DNA of 64,000 nucleotides from Streptomyces sp. NBC_00190 (lineage in GTDB: Bacteria > Actinomycetota > Actinomycetes > Streptomycetales > Streptomycetaceae), in contig NZ_CP108131.1 in NCBI RefSeq assembly GCF_036203305.1, forward strand, positions 4,464,001 through 4,528,000, read 5' to 3'. The notes beneath the pieces were generated by a model, which saw only the letters and a program-made list of their open reading frames with translations, had not been told where the DNA came from and made no database searches. Positions within the stretch are counted from its first letter, which is position 1. Each line of letters starts with the position of its first letter. Shown here one piece after another: positions 33,610 to 44,294 of this stretch. The position numbers and the translations under genes are program-made.

Positions 33610-33948
33610 GTGGCACAGAAGGTTCAGGTCCTTCTTGTCGACGACCTCGACGGTGTCGAGGCGGACGAGACGGTGACGTTCGCTCTGGACGGCAAGACCT
33701 ACGAGATCGACCTCACCACCGCCAACGCTGAAAAGCTCCGCGGTCTGCTCGACCCGTACACCAAGGGCGGCCGCCGCACCGGTGGGCGCGCCACCGCGGC
33801 CCGCGCCAAGGGCCGCGCCTCCGCGACGACCGGTAACCCGGACACCGCCGAGATCCGCGCATGGGCGAAGGAGAACGGTTACAGCGTGAACGACCGGGGC
33901 CGCGTCCCGGCCGAGATCCGCGAGGCCTACGAGAAGGCCAAGGGCTGA
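33610..33948 (+). CDS. lsr2: Lsr2 nucleoid-associated protein
   Basis: This 112-residue xenogeneic silencer forms filaments and binds AT-rich minor grooves. The N-terminal dimerisation domain reads AQKVQVLLVDDLDGVEADETVTFALDGKTYEIDLT. The C-terminal AT-hook-like core is WAKENGYSVNDRGRVPAEIREAYEKAKG, with RGR as the minor-groove-inserting motif. A basic linker (GRRTGGRATAARAKGRAS) joins them. GGAAATCCCG precedes the GTG start. The 165-base upstream region is relatively AT-rich, as expected if Lsr2 controls itself. Its 3' end overlaps the convergent gene by 22 bases. Confidence 0.97.
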   Translation: MAQKVQVLLVDDLDGVEADETVTFALDGKTYEIDLTTANAEKLRGLLDPYTKGGRRTGGRATAARAKGRASATTGNPDTAEIRAWAKENGYSVNDRGRVPAEIREAYEKAKG

Positions 33949-34511
33949 CCGGACCGGATCGTACGGCGCCGTAGGCGGGCGCGGTGGCATTCCGTCGCCG
34001 CGGCGGCCACCAGGCGTACGAGATCGGGCCGACGGGTGGGCCCGGCGCCTTCCCCGAGGCCCGGCAGGGCGGGCAGCAGCGCCTCACAGCCCTGCTCGGG
34101 GGGTCGCAGCCACACGGCGGCTCCCCGGGGGTCGGGGGCCTCACCGGGGGGAGCGGGGGCGGTGATCCGGCCACCCGCACCCAGGCCGGTGAGCTCCAGG
34201 TCGACCCCGCCCCACTCCAGCCAGTCGAGCAGCCCCTCCAGCTCCTCCGCGCCCCCCGCGGCCACCAGGAACCGCATCCGGCGCCCCATGAGGGCCACCG
34301 GCCCGGTGGCGACGGGCCTGCGGAGCAGCGCCGCGCCGGCGTCGGACGGCAGCTCCAGCACGTCGAACCGGGTCCCGGTGACGAGCTGGCCGGGCGGGCC
34401 GCCCGTAACGGCCCAGCCGAGCACGCGCCGGTACCAGGAGGCGTGCGCGGCTTCCCCGGCCGGAACGCGGGGCAGCGGGACGGTGGGGGCGCCGACGGTG
34501 CTGAAGGCCAT
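33927..34511 (-). CDS. SCO3374-family hypothetical protein
   Basis: This 194-residue protein is encoded between lsr2 and clpC, the position of the SCO3374-type gene in streptomycetes. It begins MAFSTVGAPTVPLPRVPAGE and continues ASWYRRVLGWAVTGGPPGQLVTGTRFDVLELPSDAGAALLRR, resembling the N-terminal bifunctional primase/polymerase-like fold of short actinobacterial proteins. The catalytic acidic residues of true prim-pol domains are not evident. Function unknown. It overlaps the end of lsr2 in the convergent direction. Confidence 0.75.
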   Translation of the reverse strand: MAFSTVGAPTVPLPRVPAGEAAHASWYRRVLGWAVTGGPPGQLVTGTRFDVLELPSDAGAALLRRPVATGPVALMGRRMRFLVAAGGAEELEGLLDWLEWGGVDLELTGLGAGGRITAPAPPGEAPDPRGAAVWLRPPEQGCEALLPALPGLGEGAGPTRRPDLVRLVAAAATECHRARLRRRTIRSGQPLAFS

Positions 34512-34652
34512 GTCCGGAGCAACTCCCCAAACGGCTGCGGGTTACGGCCGGGGCACCTCCCGGCGGCAGCCGGGAGAGTGACACACGGCACCCGGATCAA
34601 TGCGGAACGTAAACATCCGCGGGGTGGAGTCCCACATTCGGGACGCAAGCGT

Positions 34653-34666
34653 GTTCGCCCTTAGCG
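34653..34666 (+). promoter_or_regulatory. Candidate ClgR box 1
   Basis: GTTCGC, five bases, then GCG (GTTCGCCCTTAGCG) matches the consensus GTTCGC-N5-GCG described for the Streptomyces Clp regulator ClgR. It lies about 330 bases upstream of clpC. Confidence 0.6.
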
Positions 34667-34758
34667 GAGGGAAGTGGTGCCGCGGGCATGGAGTGTCAGT
34701 CCTTACGGGTAAGACATTCCTAGTGGATCGGGGCGACACGCTGATTTGAGCGGCTTCC

Positions 34759-34772
34759 GTTCGCCATCGGCG
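34759..34772 (+). promoter_or_regulatory. Candidate ClgR box 2
   Basis: GTTCGCCATCGGCG is a second exact match to GTTCGC-N5-GCG, 106 bases downstream of the first and about 230 bases upstream of clpC. Two matches in one region make chance less likely. Confidence 0.65.
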
Positions 34773-34998
34773 TACACGCATGACGGGTATCTGCCTGGCC
34801 TGCGGGAACATCGTCTCGCACCATCGGGTTGGAGCAGTTGTCGGCTCTTCAAGCCGGTTTTCCTCGCAGATGTGGGGGTGAGCCGCGGACGGATGTCGGC
34901 AGTTGGAATGAGCTGTCCCGCCCCGCGGGACTAGCATGCGGAAGGACAGGGCGGGGACCGACCCCGAACTGCCCGACCGCTCTGAGGAGCGATAAACG

Positions 34999-37524
<2,526 letters not shown>

Positions 37525-37548
37525 CCACCGCGGGGCGGTAGCAGTACG

Positions 37549-37592
37549 AAGGGGCGGCCCCGGGACCGAGAGGTTCCGGGGCCGCCCCTTTT
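37549..37592. terminator. Strong bidirectional terminator after clpC
   Basis: A stem of about 19 bp, AAGGGGCGGCCCCGGGACC (37549-37567) with the complementary arm ending at 37590, has one wobble pair. A T run follows on the plus strand and an A run on the other, between convergent clpC and the NACHT gene. Confidence 0.85.
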
Positions 37593-37605
37593 CCGCGAAC
37601 GCGTT

Positions 37606-40070
37606 TTACGAACGGATCACCTTGATGTGCGAGGGGAGCAGGGCGCGGACGGCCGCCTCGTCGAAATCCCCGGACAGGACCCGCAGCCGGGGGAAGATCG
37701 CGGGCAGTCGGCGGGCGAGGTCCAGGCCACCGTCGAACGCCCGGGGCACGTGGAGCTCCTCCACCGACGGCATGCACAGGCCGTCGGGGGCGAGACGGAG
37801 GGCGGAGCCCGTGACGGCCAGCTCGGCCAGCTCCGTGAGCGGTGCGAGCTCCTGCCACTCGCCCGGGTGGCGCGGGGCCCAGCACTCCCCGAGGGAGACG
37901 GACCGCAGTCGGCGGTGGCGGGACAAGCCGACGGGTCCCGCGTCCTCGGGCGTCACCGAGTAGAGGTTGACGCTGTTCAGTGCCACTCCGGGGGCGAAGC
38001 CGTCCAGTGACCAGGGCGCGTGGGTGCCGCGGAGCACGAGGTCGCGCAGGGAGGTCCAGTCGGCGAGGACGGGGCCCAGCGGCAGGCTGCGGCCGCGCAG
38101 GTCGAGCACGGCCGACCGGACGGGCAGCCCCCTCAGCCCGTCCAGGTTCCGGAGCCCGGAGCAGTGCGAGATCTCGACGGAGACCAGTGCGTCCTGCCCC
38201 TTCAGGAAATCGAGGTCGGTGAGCAGGTCGTTGCCGCGCACGGTCAGGTACTCGGCTTTGACTTCCCGGAGGTACGCGGTGAGGGCCTCGCCCGTCACCT
38301 CGCCGACCACGTTCAGGTCCCGCCGGGGCGAGAAGTCGGCCAGGGCGGCCAGCTCCTCGTCCGAGACGGCCGTGACGTTCTGGTCCGGGGGAAGGAGGGA
38401 GATGACCTCCGCGGCGTACCGGCGCGTCTCGAAGCGCGGCCAGAGCCTGGCCAGCTCCGCGCGGACCTCGTAGGAGGGGTGGCCGCCGTAGCGGGCCAGG
38501 AAGGGGATCGCGCGCTCCGACAGCACCCCGCCCGCCGCCTGGACCGTGTACAGGGCCGCCGCGCCGTCGGGGGCCTCCTCGGGCGGCGGGAGCAGCTCCA
38601 GGACCAGCGGTCCGATCCGCCCCAGCTCGCGCGCCGTGCCCACGACGGTGGGCGGGATCAGCCGGCCCGCCTGCCGCTCCACCTCCGCGCGCAGTACGGG
38701 GTCCAGCTCGTCCGCGTACTCCAGGGAGGCCAGGGCGAGCAGGACCGACCGGTGCGAGCCGCGGGCCAGCAGCTCCCGGATGATCCCGGCGCGGTCGCGG
38801 GGGCGGCCCTGGGCCACCGCCATGCGGATGACGTCCTCCCACTGGTCGTCGTCCGCGTGGGCGGCCAGCTCGCCGAAGCTGCCCTCGTCCAGGGCCGCCC
38901 GGGCGCCCAGGAAGTCCTGGAAGGTGCGGTGGACGAACTCGACGGTGTCCGCCGTGGGCGCCCGCAGCAGCCCGGAGCGCTCCAGGAAGTGCCGGAACAC
39001 CGCCGGGGCCTCGCCCAGTACGCGGACGGCGGGTACGGCGGGCAACGCGTCCGCGATCAGCGCCTCGGCCCGGTCCCGGTCCAGCTCGGTGCGCCCGTTG
39101 CGGATCAGCCAGTACGCGAGCCGCTGGAGCAGCTGGAGCTGGGGCTCCTCGGCCAGGTCCGGCAGCCGCAGGCCCCGCTCGCGGTCCCGGCGGTGCAGCA
39201 GCATCGACAGGGCGGCCGTGTAGAGCTCCTTGCGGCCCGAGGGCAGGAAGCCGCGCCGTTCGCGGTGCAGGGCGCAGATGAGCCCGCACAGCAGCGGATT
39301 GGTGGCCAGCCGGGCCAGGTCCGGCTTGGTGCGTACGGACTCCAGCAGCCGGCCCTCCAGCGCCGGGTCGACCGGTGCGGCCGCCGCGTGCCAGCGGGTG
39401 ACGAAGGCGCGGACGTGGTCCGGGGTCATCGGGGTGAGGAGCACCTCGTCGAAGCCTTCCGCGCCGAGCCAGTCCTGCCGGACCGCCGAGGGCCGGGAGG
39501 TGACCAGCCAGCGGTTGCCCGGGTAGGCGGTGATCAGGTCGGCCAGCCAGTCGCGGGCCCGGTCCCGCTCGGCTGCCGGGATCTCGTCGAAGCCGTCCAC
39601 CAGGAGCAGCGCGCGGCCGCCGCGCAGGACGCGGGCGGCCCAGCCGTCGGGGGCCGCCCCGTCCAGCGGGGTCGCCGCCAGGAACTCGCGCGGCGAGGGC
39701 AGCCGCTCGCCGTGGCGGTGAGGGTGCGCAGGGGGAGGACGTACGGGACGAGGCCCTCCCCGGGGCCGCGCGCGGCGGCGACGGCCAGCCACTGGATGAG
39801 GGTGGTCTTGCCGGATCCGGCTTCGCCGCGCAGCAGGATCCGGTGGTGCTCGGTGAGGAGCGCGTCCGCGGGCAGGGTGCGGCGGGCGACGCTCTCGCCC
39901 GGCTCGTCCGGCGCGGCGCGGTCGGCCTCCAACGAGACGTACGCCGCGGCCAGCGGCCAGCGGCCAGCGGCCAGCGGGCGGAGCCGGGGGCCAGGTCCAG
40001 GCCGAAGATGGTGAGGGCGCTTTGGGGGAGATCCAATGGCCCCCGGCCGGTGACAAGCCGCACAGGACAA
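37606..40070 (-). pseudogene. Frameshifted NACHT-domain NTPase with leucine-rich C terminus
   Basis: A STAND-type NACHT NTPase is recognisable, but its parts lie in different frames. An N-terminal stretch (ALTIFGLDLAPG) is in one frame. The Walker A region (RILLRGEAGSGKTTLIQWLAVAA) is in a second. Walker B and the rest (RALLLVDGFDEIPAAERD, WLVTSRPSAVRQDWL, LATNPLLCGLICALH, EFVHRTFQDFLGARAAL, then LRR-like LRNLDGLRGLPVRSAVLDL) are in a third, ending at 37606. The first shift coincides with a four-copy heptanucleotide tract at 39948-39975. The second, near 39717, needs one extra base (LRTLT-RHGERLPSP). Such proteins act as antiphage or signalling switches. Decay, phase variation or sequencing error are all possible. 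The start is uncertain (TTG 40070, GTG 40063 or TTG 40102). Confidence 0.75.
39948..39975. repeat. Heptanucleotide tandem repeat in the NACHT gene
   Basis: GGCCAGC is repeated four times without interruption inside the N-terminal coding part of the NACHT gene. Because seven is not a multiple of three, each gain or loss of a unit changes the reading frame. By frame arithmetic, five or two copies would join the ALTIFGLDLAPG frame to the P-loop frame; four do not. Confidence 0.85.
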
Positions 40071-40114
40071 ATCGGACCTACTAGGAACTTTCGTAGATCC
40101 AAAGGTCCGATTTG
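40068..40114. promoter_or_regulatory. Perfect 12-bp inverted repeat between the NACHT and M23 genes
   Basis: CAAATCGGACCT (40068-40079) and AGGTCCGATTTG (40103-40114) are perfect complements with a 23-base spacer. The pair spans the start region of the NACHT gene. It could be an operator or a leader hairpin. No known consensus was matched. Confidence 0.55.
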
Positions 40115-40160
40115 CCCCGCCGTCGACCCGGTAAGGACAGGGTCAACAGGAGGGACGGCT

Positions 40161-40189
40161 GTGGTCGTACCTACGGCCTCCGGTAGTAA
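40161..40189 (+). promoter_or_regulatory. Putative promoter of the M23 peptidase gene
   Basis: GTGGTC (40161-40166) and TAGTAA (40184-40189) are separated by 17 bases, a plausible housekeeping-type spacing. Transcription would start near 40196, giving a leader of about 120 bases. Confidence 0.4.
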
Positions 40190-40195
40190 TCGGGA

Positions 40196-40315
40196 GGTTT
40201 GGGGATGTCAGGGGGCGCGGGTTACCAAGGGTGGGCAAGCCCGGCACACCGCTCAGCGTGCCGGGTCACTTGATGCCCGAACCCGTCCTAGTCCCCGGCC
40301 CCGGAGGTCTCCTTC
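40196..40315 (+). ncRNA. Structured leader, weak candidate for a cyclic di-AMP (ydaO-type) riboswitch
   Basis: The leader upstream of the M23 gene has a perfect 8-bp hairpin, CCCGGCAC (40240-40247) with GTGCCGGG (40258-40265), preceded by GGGTTACCAAGGGTGGGC and followed by GCCCGAACCCGTC (40274-40286). The last block resembles the GCCCGAAYCCGUC core of ydaO riboswitches, which often control actinobacterial wall hydrolases. The GGGTGAATC and CAGCTAACC parts of that class are not clearly present, so this may be a diverged or unrelated leader. Confidence 0.3.
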
Positions 40316-40867
40316 ATGTTCGCGAAGCGCGTCATCACCCGTCGTACCCGTATCGCCGTCGGCGCAACCACTCTCGGTGCGGTGCTGGCTCTGGGGGCCG
40401 GGACGACCGCCGCGTTCGCCGACACGACGCAGACCTCCGCGAAGAGCGGCACCTGGAGCAAGCCGGTCGCGAAGTACACGCTGTCCGCGACCTTCGGCAA
40501 GGGCGGCAGCATGTGGTCCCACAAGCACTCCGGCCAGGACTTCGCCGTCCCGGTCGGCACCCCGGTCAAGGCCGCGGGCGCCGGCACCGTCGTGAAGGCC
40601 GGCCCGGGCGGCGGCGGTGACGGCCCGGCGTACGGCAACGCCATCGTGATCAAGCACGCGAACAACACGTACTCGCAGTACGCGCACCTCTCGAAGATCC
40701 AGGTCAAGATCGGGCAGAAGGTCTCCGCCGGCAAGCAGATCGCCCTGTCCGGCAACACCGGGAACTCCAGCGGCCCGCACCTGCACTTCGAGATCCGGAC
40801 CACCCCGAACTACGGTTCCGCCGTCAACCCGGTGTCCTTCCTGCGCGGCGCCGGCGTCACCGTCTGA
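40316..40867 (+). CDS. Secreted M23-family (LytM-type) metallopeptidase
   Basis: This 183-residue exported zinc endopeptidase is predicted to cut peptidoglycan cross-bridges. The signal peptide (MFAKRVITRRTRIAVGATTL...AFA) is followed at about residue 36 by the mature domain. Zinc ligands are His71 and Asp75 in KHSGQDF and His157 in GPHLHFEI, with catalytic His124 in YSQYAHLS. It is short, with no LysM or other wall-binding module. GGAGGTCTCCTTC precedes the ATG. A long structured leader suggests control after initiation. Confidence 0.93.
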   Translation: MFAKRVITRRTRIAVGATTLGAVLALGAGTTAAFADTTQTSAKSGTWSKPVAKYTLSATFGKGGSMWSHKHSGQDFAVPVGTPVKAAGAGTVVKAGPGGGGDGPAYGNAIVIKHANNTYSQYAHLSKIQVKIGQKVSAGKQIALSGNTGNSSGPHLHFEIRTTPNYGSAVNPVSFLRGAGVTV

Positions 40868-40868
40868 G

Positions 40869-40903
40869 CCGGCTGGACCAGCTGAACCAGCCGGACCAGC
40901 CGA
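40869..40903 (+). repeat. Hairpin and short repeats after the M23 gene
   Basis: CCGGCTGG (40869-40876) pairs with CCAGCCGG (40887-40894). The same stretch holds three nine-base units starting ACCAGC (40877-40903). It may be a weak terminator. A separate 14-base palindrome CCTGACGCGTCAGG (40926-40939) overlaps the end of the convergent LamG gene. Confidence 0.45.
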
Positions 40904-40934
40904 CCCGTCAGGTGCGTACGCCGCGCCTGACGCG

Positions 40935-42152
40935 TCAGGTCAGCAGCCAAGCGTGCGACGGCTTCGTCGTTGCCGGGAGCTTGCCGTCCTCGTACGCGGT
41001 GACCTGCTCCTGCGAGAACGCCGAGTCGTAGATCCGGACGTTGTGCATGGCCCCCTGCCACGCGTTGACCCAGATGTTGTGGTGCTTGGAGCGCCCCAGC
41101 TGGAGCGGTCCGGGGGCCTGCCAGATGCCCGGCACCTGTGCCTCGCCGGCCTTCTTGCCCTCCACGTAGAGGGCGATCGTCTTCTTCTCCGCGTCGTACG
41201 TCGCCATCAGCGTGGTGGGTGTCTTGACCATGGGCAGCCCCTCGGCGGCGACGGTCCGCGCGGTCGCCGCGGCGCCCTTGTCGCCCGTCTGCACCCGGAA
41301 GATCCAGGCCGGCTTGCCGTTCATCTCGTCGAGACCGAGCTCGAACGAGAACGACTCCCCGTCGCCCTGGCTCACGGCGATCCGCCCGCCCTTGGTGGCG
41401 GAGTTGTAGACGCGGGCCGTGACGGTGAAGCTCTTCGTCACGTCCACCGCCTCTTCGGAGGCCTGCGCGTACGAGTTCGCCGTCCCCTTCGAGATGATCT
41501 GGAACCGCTTGCCCACCGGCGCGATCTGCGTGTCGGCGCCCAGCCGGATGCCGATCTTGCCGTAGCTGTCGCGCAGCAGCGTCTGGTCACCCTCGACGGT
41601 GGGGGAGTACGGCGCCGGAGACTTCGACCCGGACGGATCACCCGGTGAGGCGGACGCGGACGCGGACGGGTTGTCGTCCGCCTTGTCCTGCTTCCCGTTG
41701 TCGCCGCTGAGCAGGAAGAACGTTCCGCCACCGGCCAGCAGCGCCAGTACGGTCACGCCGCCGCCCAGCATCCACAGCCGCTTGCGGCGCCGCTCGGCGT
41801 CGGAGCGGTCCGCCATGGCCTCCCAGTCCGGCTGGTCGCCGCCGGGTATGCCCGGCACCGCCTGCTGCGCCGGGGACCACGGGGCATGCGCCGCCGGGTC
41901 CTGCGCGTACGGATCCGGCTGGTACGCGCCCTGCTGGTACGGGTTCGGCGACCCGGGCTGCTGCGGGTAGCCGTAGCCACCGCTGTCCTGCGCGGGCGCC
42001 TGCGGCGGGAAGCCGTAGCCGCTCTGCACCGGCGAGCCGGGCGGGAAGCCGTAGCCGTCCTGGGCGGGCGGTCCCGGCGGGAACCCGTAGCCACCACTCC
42101 CCGGGGCGGGCTCGGGCTGCGGGTTGCTCTGAGGATTCGTGCCGTCGGTCAT
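40935..42152 (-). CDS. Membrane-anchored LamG-like (concanavalin-fold) domain protein
   Basis: This 405-residue protein has a cytoplasmic N terminus of about 120 residues built from Gly/Tyr/Pro repeats (GYGFPPG, GYGFPPQ, GYGYPQQ). One transmembrane helix (about 127-148) and a Ser/Ala/Pro linker follow. The exported LamG/laminin-G-type domain (about 200-395) includes SFTVTARVYNSATKGGRIAVSQGDG, TLMATYDAEKKTIALYVEGK and the terminal WQGAMHNVRIYDSAFSQEQV. Such domains bind glycans or proteins. It is next to the envelope-stress operon, but no direct link is shown. Confidence 0.8.
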   Translation of the reverse strand: MTDGTNPQSNPQPEPAPGSGGYGFPPGPPAQDGYGFPPGSPVQSGYGFPPQAPAQDSGGYGYPQQPGSPNPYQQGAYQPDPYAQDPAAHAPWSPAQQAVPGIPGGDQPDWEAMADRSDAERRRKRLWMLGGGVTVLALLAGGGTFFLLSGDNGKQDKADDNPSASASASPGDPSGSKSPAPYSPTVEGDQTLLRDSYGKIGIRLGADTQIAPVGKRFQIISKGTANSYAQASEEAVDVTKSFTVTARVYNSATKGGRIAVSQGDGESFSFELGLDEMNGKPAWIFRVQTGDKGAAATARTVAAEGLPMVKTPTTLMATYDAEKKTIALYVEGKKAGEAQVPGIWQAPGPLQLGRSKHHNIWVNAWQGAMHNVRIYDSAFSQEQVTAYEDGKLPATTKPSHAWLLT

Positions 42153-42226
42153 GCCACGGATGCTAAATCACAAGCCCCTGCCCCGTACCGTCCGGTCCCG
42201 ACTCGGACAGTTCCGGGCCTTGGGCC

Positions 42227-43543
42227 CTAGCCCTGCGACAGCTTGATGACCGGGAAGCTTCCCGTCGCCGTCGGCGCGTGCTCCGGCAGCCACAGGACCG
42301 CCACCGCGCCCGCGGCCCTGCCCTCGCGCTCCGAGCCGCCCGGGGCGGCCACGTTGCGGAAGGTCAGCCGGGCGCCCAGCACGCGGGCCTGCCCCTCCGC
42401 GATGGTCAGCCCCAGCCCGTGCCCGACGCCCGCGCGGTCCGTCGACCCGGTCCGGAACCGGCTCGGCCCCTCGCGCAGCAGTGCCTCCGGGAAGCCCGGC
42501 CCGTGGTCCCGGATCCGCACGACCCGGCCCTCGACGTCGACCTGGACCGGTGGCCGCCCGTACCGCGCGGCGTTGGCCAGCAGGTTGCCCAGGATCCGCT
42601 CCAGGCGGCGCGGGTCGGTGCTGACGATCTCGTCCGCCACGATCCGTACGGAGGCCTCCGGCATCAGCGCCGTCACGCGTCGGCTCACGAACTCGCCCAG
42701 CGCCACGTCCTGGAGCTCCGCCCGCTCGGACGCGCTGTCCAGCCGGGCCACTTCCAGCACGTCCTCGACCAGCGCGCGCATGGCCTGCGCCCGGTCGCGC
42801 ACCAGCTCGGTCGGCCGCCCCGGAGGCAGCAGCTCCGCGGCCGTGAGCAGGCCCGTAACGGGCGTGCGCAGCTCGTGCGCGATGTCCGCCGTGACCCGCC
42901 GCTCGGCCTCCAGCCGCTGCTGGAGGGCGTCGGCCATGGCGTCCACGGCCCGCGCGAGGTCGTCCGTCTCGTCCCGTACGACACCCCCGACCGCATCGCG
43001 CACCCGCACCTCGGGATCCCCGTGCGCCACCCGCTGCGCGGCCGTCGCGGCCTTGCGCAGCCGACGCGAGATCTGTCCGCCGATGAGCACGCCCAGCGCC
43101 GAACCGCCGATCACGACGGCGAGGGAGCCGACCACGAGCGCCCGGTCCAGGTCGCGCACCATGTTGGCGCTCTCCCGGAACTGCGTGTGCAGCGACAGCA
43201 CCTGCCCGTTGCCGAGCGGTACCGCGGCCCACACCTCGGGCGCGCTCTTGGCGGACTCCTGGACGTACGTCCCGCGCCGCCCGGAGCGTGCCTTCTCCCG
43301 CAGCTGGGCCGGCAGTTCCGGGTCGTTGAGCTTGGCGCCCATGGGGGGCTTGCGCCCGGCCTCGGCGTTGCGGGAGATGAACTGCACGCGGTCCAGCTGC
43401 ACCTCGCGGGCGCTCTCCAGCATCGACACGCGGGCAGCACTGTGCACCACCAGGCTCAGCGCGACCGCGGTCAGCGCGCCGACGGCGGCGATGGCGAGTG
43501 TGATCTTCCAGCGGATCCCCGTGCGCAGGGTGAAGCGCCTCAT
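42227..43543 (-). CDS. cseC: Sensor histidine kinase CseC
   Basis: This 438-residue sensor of cell-envelope stress acts upstream of SigE. Two transmembrane helices (about 13-35 and 136-156) enclose an extracytoplasmic domain of about 100 residues. A HAMP domain (about 157-210) follows, then the dimerisation box RVTADIAHELRTPVTGLL with His223, and the ATPase with LGNLLANAARYG, IRDHGPGFP and GVGHGLGLTIAEGQ. In Streptomyces coelicolor CseC phosphorylates CseB in response to wall-active antibiotics. It is the last gene of sigE-cseA-cseB-cseC, 11 bases after cseB. Confidence 0.93.
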   Translation of the reverse strand: MRRFTLRTGIRWKITLAIAAVGALTAVALSLVVHSAARVSMLESAREVQLDRVQFISRNAEAGRKPPMGAKLNDPELPAQLREKARSGRRGTYVQESAKSAPEVWAAVPLGNGQVLSLHTQFRESANMVRDLDRALVVGSLAVVIGGSALGVLIGGQISRRLRKAATAAQRVAHGDPEVRVRDAVGGVVRDETDDLARAVDAMADALQQRLEAERRVTADIAHELRTPVTGLLTAAELLPPGRPTELVRDRAQAMRALVEDVLEVARLDSASERAELQDVALGEFVSRRVTALMPEASVRIVADEIVSTDPRRLERILGNLLANAARYGRPPVQVDVEGRVVRIRDHGPGFPEALLREGPSRFRTGSTDRAGVGHGLGLTIAEGQARVLGARLTFRNVAAPGGSEREGRAAGAVAVLWLPEHAPTATGSFPVIKLSQG

Positions 43544-43554
43544 GCTCTGGTGCC

Positions 43555-44265
43555 TCAGGCCTTCAGCTTGTATCCGAAGCCTCGGACCGTCTCGATCCGG
43601 TCCTGCCCGATCTTGGTGCGCAGCCGCTGGACGTGGACGTCGACGACGCGGGTGTCGCCGCCCCAGTCGTAGTCCCAGACCCGCTCCAGCAGGCGGTCGC
43701 GCGACAGTACGGTGCCGGGCGCGGAGGAGAACTCCAGCAGCAGCCGCATCTCGGTCGGGGTCAGCGCCACGGCCGCGCCCGACTTGCGCACCTCCATGCC
43801 CTCCGTGTCGACCTCCAGGTCGCCGAAGGACAGCACCCCGCGCTCCGCGTCCTGGCCGTCGCCGCCGTTCGGACCGCCGTTCTGCGGGCCGCCGGCGTGG
43901 CCGAAGCGGCGCAGCACGGCGCGGATCCGGGCGACGAGGACCGAGCCGTCGAAGGGCTTGGTGACGTAGTCGTCGGCGCCCGCCTCCAGGCCCAGCACCA
44001 CGTCGATGGAGTCGGCGCGCGCCGACAGCATGATCACGGGGACGGTGGATTCGTCGCGGATGCGGCGGCACAGGCTCACGCCGTCCATGCCGGGGACCAT
44101 CACGTCGAGCAGGGCGATGTCGGGGCGGTCCGCCCGGAAGGACTCCAGGCCGGACAGACCGTCGGGCATGGCCGTGACCACGAACCCGTCGCGTTCCAGC
44201 GCCAGGGTCGTGGCTTCGCGGATGACGTCGTCGTCCTCCACGAACAGGACATGGGTCTCGGCCAT
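43555..44265 (-). CDS. cseB: OmpR-family response regulator CseB
   Basis: This 236-residue regulator has a receiver domain with VEDDD near residue 10, Asp54 in IALLDVMVPGMDG and the conserved Lys in DYVTKPFDG. A Gly/Asn-rich linker (GGPQNGGPNGGDG) separates it from the winged-helix domain, which reads VALTPTEMRLLLEFSSAPG, RDRLLERVWDYDW and VDVHVQRLRTKIG. CseB activates the sigE promoter. It lies between cseA and cseC in the standard order. Confidence 0.95.
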   Translation of the reverse strand: MAETHVLFVEDDDVIREATTLALERDGFVVTAMPDGLSGLESFRADRPDIALLDVMVPGMDGVSLCRRIRDESTVPVIMLSARADSIDVVLGLEAGADDYVTKPFDGSVLVARIRAVLRRFGHAGGPQNGGPNGGDGQDAERGVLSFGDLEVDTEGMEVRKSGAAVALTPTEMRLLLEFSSAPGTVLSRDRLLERVWDYDWGGDTRVVDVHVQRLRTKIGQDRIETVRGFGYKLKA

Positions 44266-44294
44266 GCGGAAGCCTCGCCTCGGTTCTTCGGTAC

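Larger units (their letters stand above)
34512..34998 (+). promoter_or_regulatory. 487-base clpC upstream region
   Basis: No protein gene is seen here. The region holds two ClgR-type boxes (listed separately) and a palindrome GTCCCGC-CCC-GCGGGAC at 34915-34931, directly followed by a TAGCAT hexamer (34932-34937) that could be a -10 element about 62 bases before the clpC start. GAGGAGCG provides the ribosome-binding site. The palindrome's location in the spacer of the putative promoter suggests an operator. Confidence 0.5.

Noticed and set aside
39948-39975. Heptanucleotide units considered as CRISPR or attachment sites
   Set aside because: The units are contiguous without spacers and lie in a coding region. 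They are treated as a simple sequence repeat.
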